Positions 63,401 through 64,000 of a stretch of 64,000 nucleotides of DNA are shown piece after piece. Where the stretch lies: the NCBI GenBank assembly GCA_943789505.1, contig CALSUJ010000001.1, positions 372,001 through 436,000 of the forward strand, written 5' to 3'. Numbering within the stretch: the stretch's first letter is position 1; each line of letters starts with the position of its first letter. The notes beneath the pieces were generated by a model. The model ran no database searches and was not told the DNA's origin. It saw only the letters and a program-made list of their open reading frames with translations. The translations under genes were made by a program, and so were the position numbers. This stretch comes from an uncultured Flavobacteriales bacterium. Its GTDB lineage: Bacteria > Bacteroidota > Bacteroidia > Flavobacteriales > BACL11.

Positions 63401-64000
63401 ATGAAATCACCAGAAGAATATATAGCATTAGAAGACAAGTATGGAGCGCATAATTATCACCCACTACCAGTTGTTTTAGCAAAAGGGGAGGGTGTTTTTG
63501 TATGGGATGTAGAGGGTAAAAAATATTATGACTTTTTGTCTTCTTACTCTGCAGTAAATCAGGGGCATTGTCATCCTAAAATTGTAGCTGCACTTAAACT
63601 TCAAGCTGATACTTTAACGCTTACTTCTCGTGCATTCCACAATGATGTATTAGGTCAGTATGAAGAATTTGTAACTAAACTTTTTGGTTATGATAAGGTT
63701 TTACCAATGAATACTGGAGTTGAAGGTGGTGAGACTGCTAATAAATTAGCCCGAAAATGGGGTTATATGAAAAAGGGAATTGAAAAAAATAAAGCTAGAA
63801 TTATTTTTGCCAAGGGAAATTTTTGGGGAAGAACACTTGCTGCAATCTCTAGTTCTGACGATCCTTCTTCTTATGAAGGTTTTGGTCCTTTTATGCCCGG
63901 ATATGATTTAATTCCATATAATGATCTTGAAGCACTAGAAACAGAGCTTAAAGATTTTAATGTTTGTGCTTTTATGGTTGAACCAATTCAAGGAGAAGCT
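63401..64000 (+). CDS. rocD: ornithine aminotransferase, 5' part
   Basis: The first 200 codons; the gene runs past the window end. [75 protein letters not shown] and VEPIQGEA are class-III PLP aminotransferase signatures of the ornithine-oxo-acid type, converting ornithine to glutamate semialdehyde. The PLP lysine lies beyond the window. Divergent from rlmD. Confidence 0.92.
   Translation, partial: MKSPEEYIALEDKYGAHNYHPLPVVLAKGEGVFVWDVEGKKYYDFLSSYSAVNQGHCHPKIVAALKLQADTLTLTSRAFHNDVLGQYEEFVTKLFGYDKVLPMNTGVEGGETANKLARKWGYMKKGIEKNKARIIFAKGNFWGRTLAAISSSDDPSSYEGFGPFMPGYDLIPYNDLEALETELKDFNVCAFMVEPIQGEA

Overview
The window is about 30 % GC and looks like chromosomal DNA of a Bacteroidota bacterium, most likely a marine Flavobacteriales member. 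The evidence is type IX secretion (T9SS) sorting domains, a TonB-dependent receptor with a carboxypeptidase-regulatory-like domain, WbqC-type and DUF2975/YozG-type genes, and repeated use of the Bacteroidota -7 promoter box TAnnTTTG. No tRNA, rRNA or CRISPR array was seen.

Region 1 (18-18,788) is a + strand defence-like island in three blocks. Block one (18-7,892) holds a very large histidine-kinase-like ATPase, a receiver-like protein, a cytosolic PDZ protein, an unrecognised protein and RmuC, with a small ORF at each end. Block two (7,960-14,063) pairs an Mrr-nuclease/SF2-helicase protein carrying 11 C-terminal ~63-residue repeats with a DUF2779 nuclease-like protein. Block three (14,342-18,788) is McrB-McrC-MazG and is flanked by two related ~85-bp direct repeats (C1, C2).

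Region 2 (18,800-23,600) is eroded: a collagen-like/DUF1566 gene broken by many indels, a T9SS-cargo gene with two one-base insertions, a copied gene start, and an OmpA remnant. Region 3 (23,622-30,940) is a five-gene minus-strand surface-sugar operon (WbqC, GT2, acyltransferase, DegT/WecE aminotransferase, membrane protein) followed by an MBOAT/SGNH acylation pair on the plus strand.

Region 4 (30,941-59,275) is a long run of short, mostly secreted or lipoprotein genes separated by two dispersed repeat families, all in plus orientation. Element A is about 120-160 bp (10 copies across the window). Element B is a palindromic terminator plus a small GGRCC/GGTCC hairpin plus a TTCGAAC tail (15 copies). 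Seven of the secreted proteins end in an unusual short (~40-residue) C-terminal tail with core LFYIYDDGTVEKK. This tail appears to be a non-canonical T9SS sorting signal, and its DNA is conserved as well. Other genes include a Kazal inhibitor, LRR, kelch, PKD and FISUMP-domain proteins, SnoaL-like proteins, a TlpA-like thioredoxin, PadR/PspC stress genes, and a zinc-type module (MerC, Fur/Zur, ABC exporter with a His-rich loop, DUF3299-like). A 5'-truncated ruvX fragment is fused to a B element.

Region 5 (59,276-64,000) returns to core genes: a TonB receptor, RlmD and the start of ornithine aminotransferase.

Nine or ten genes have TAnnTTTGY exactly three bases before the start codon, so leaderless transcripts are likely. 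Several genes carry single-base frameshifts; whether these are real decay or sequencing error cannot be settled from the sequence alone.
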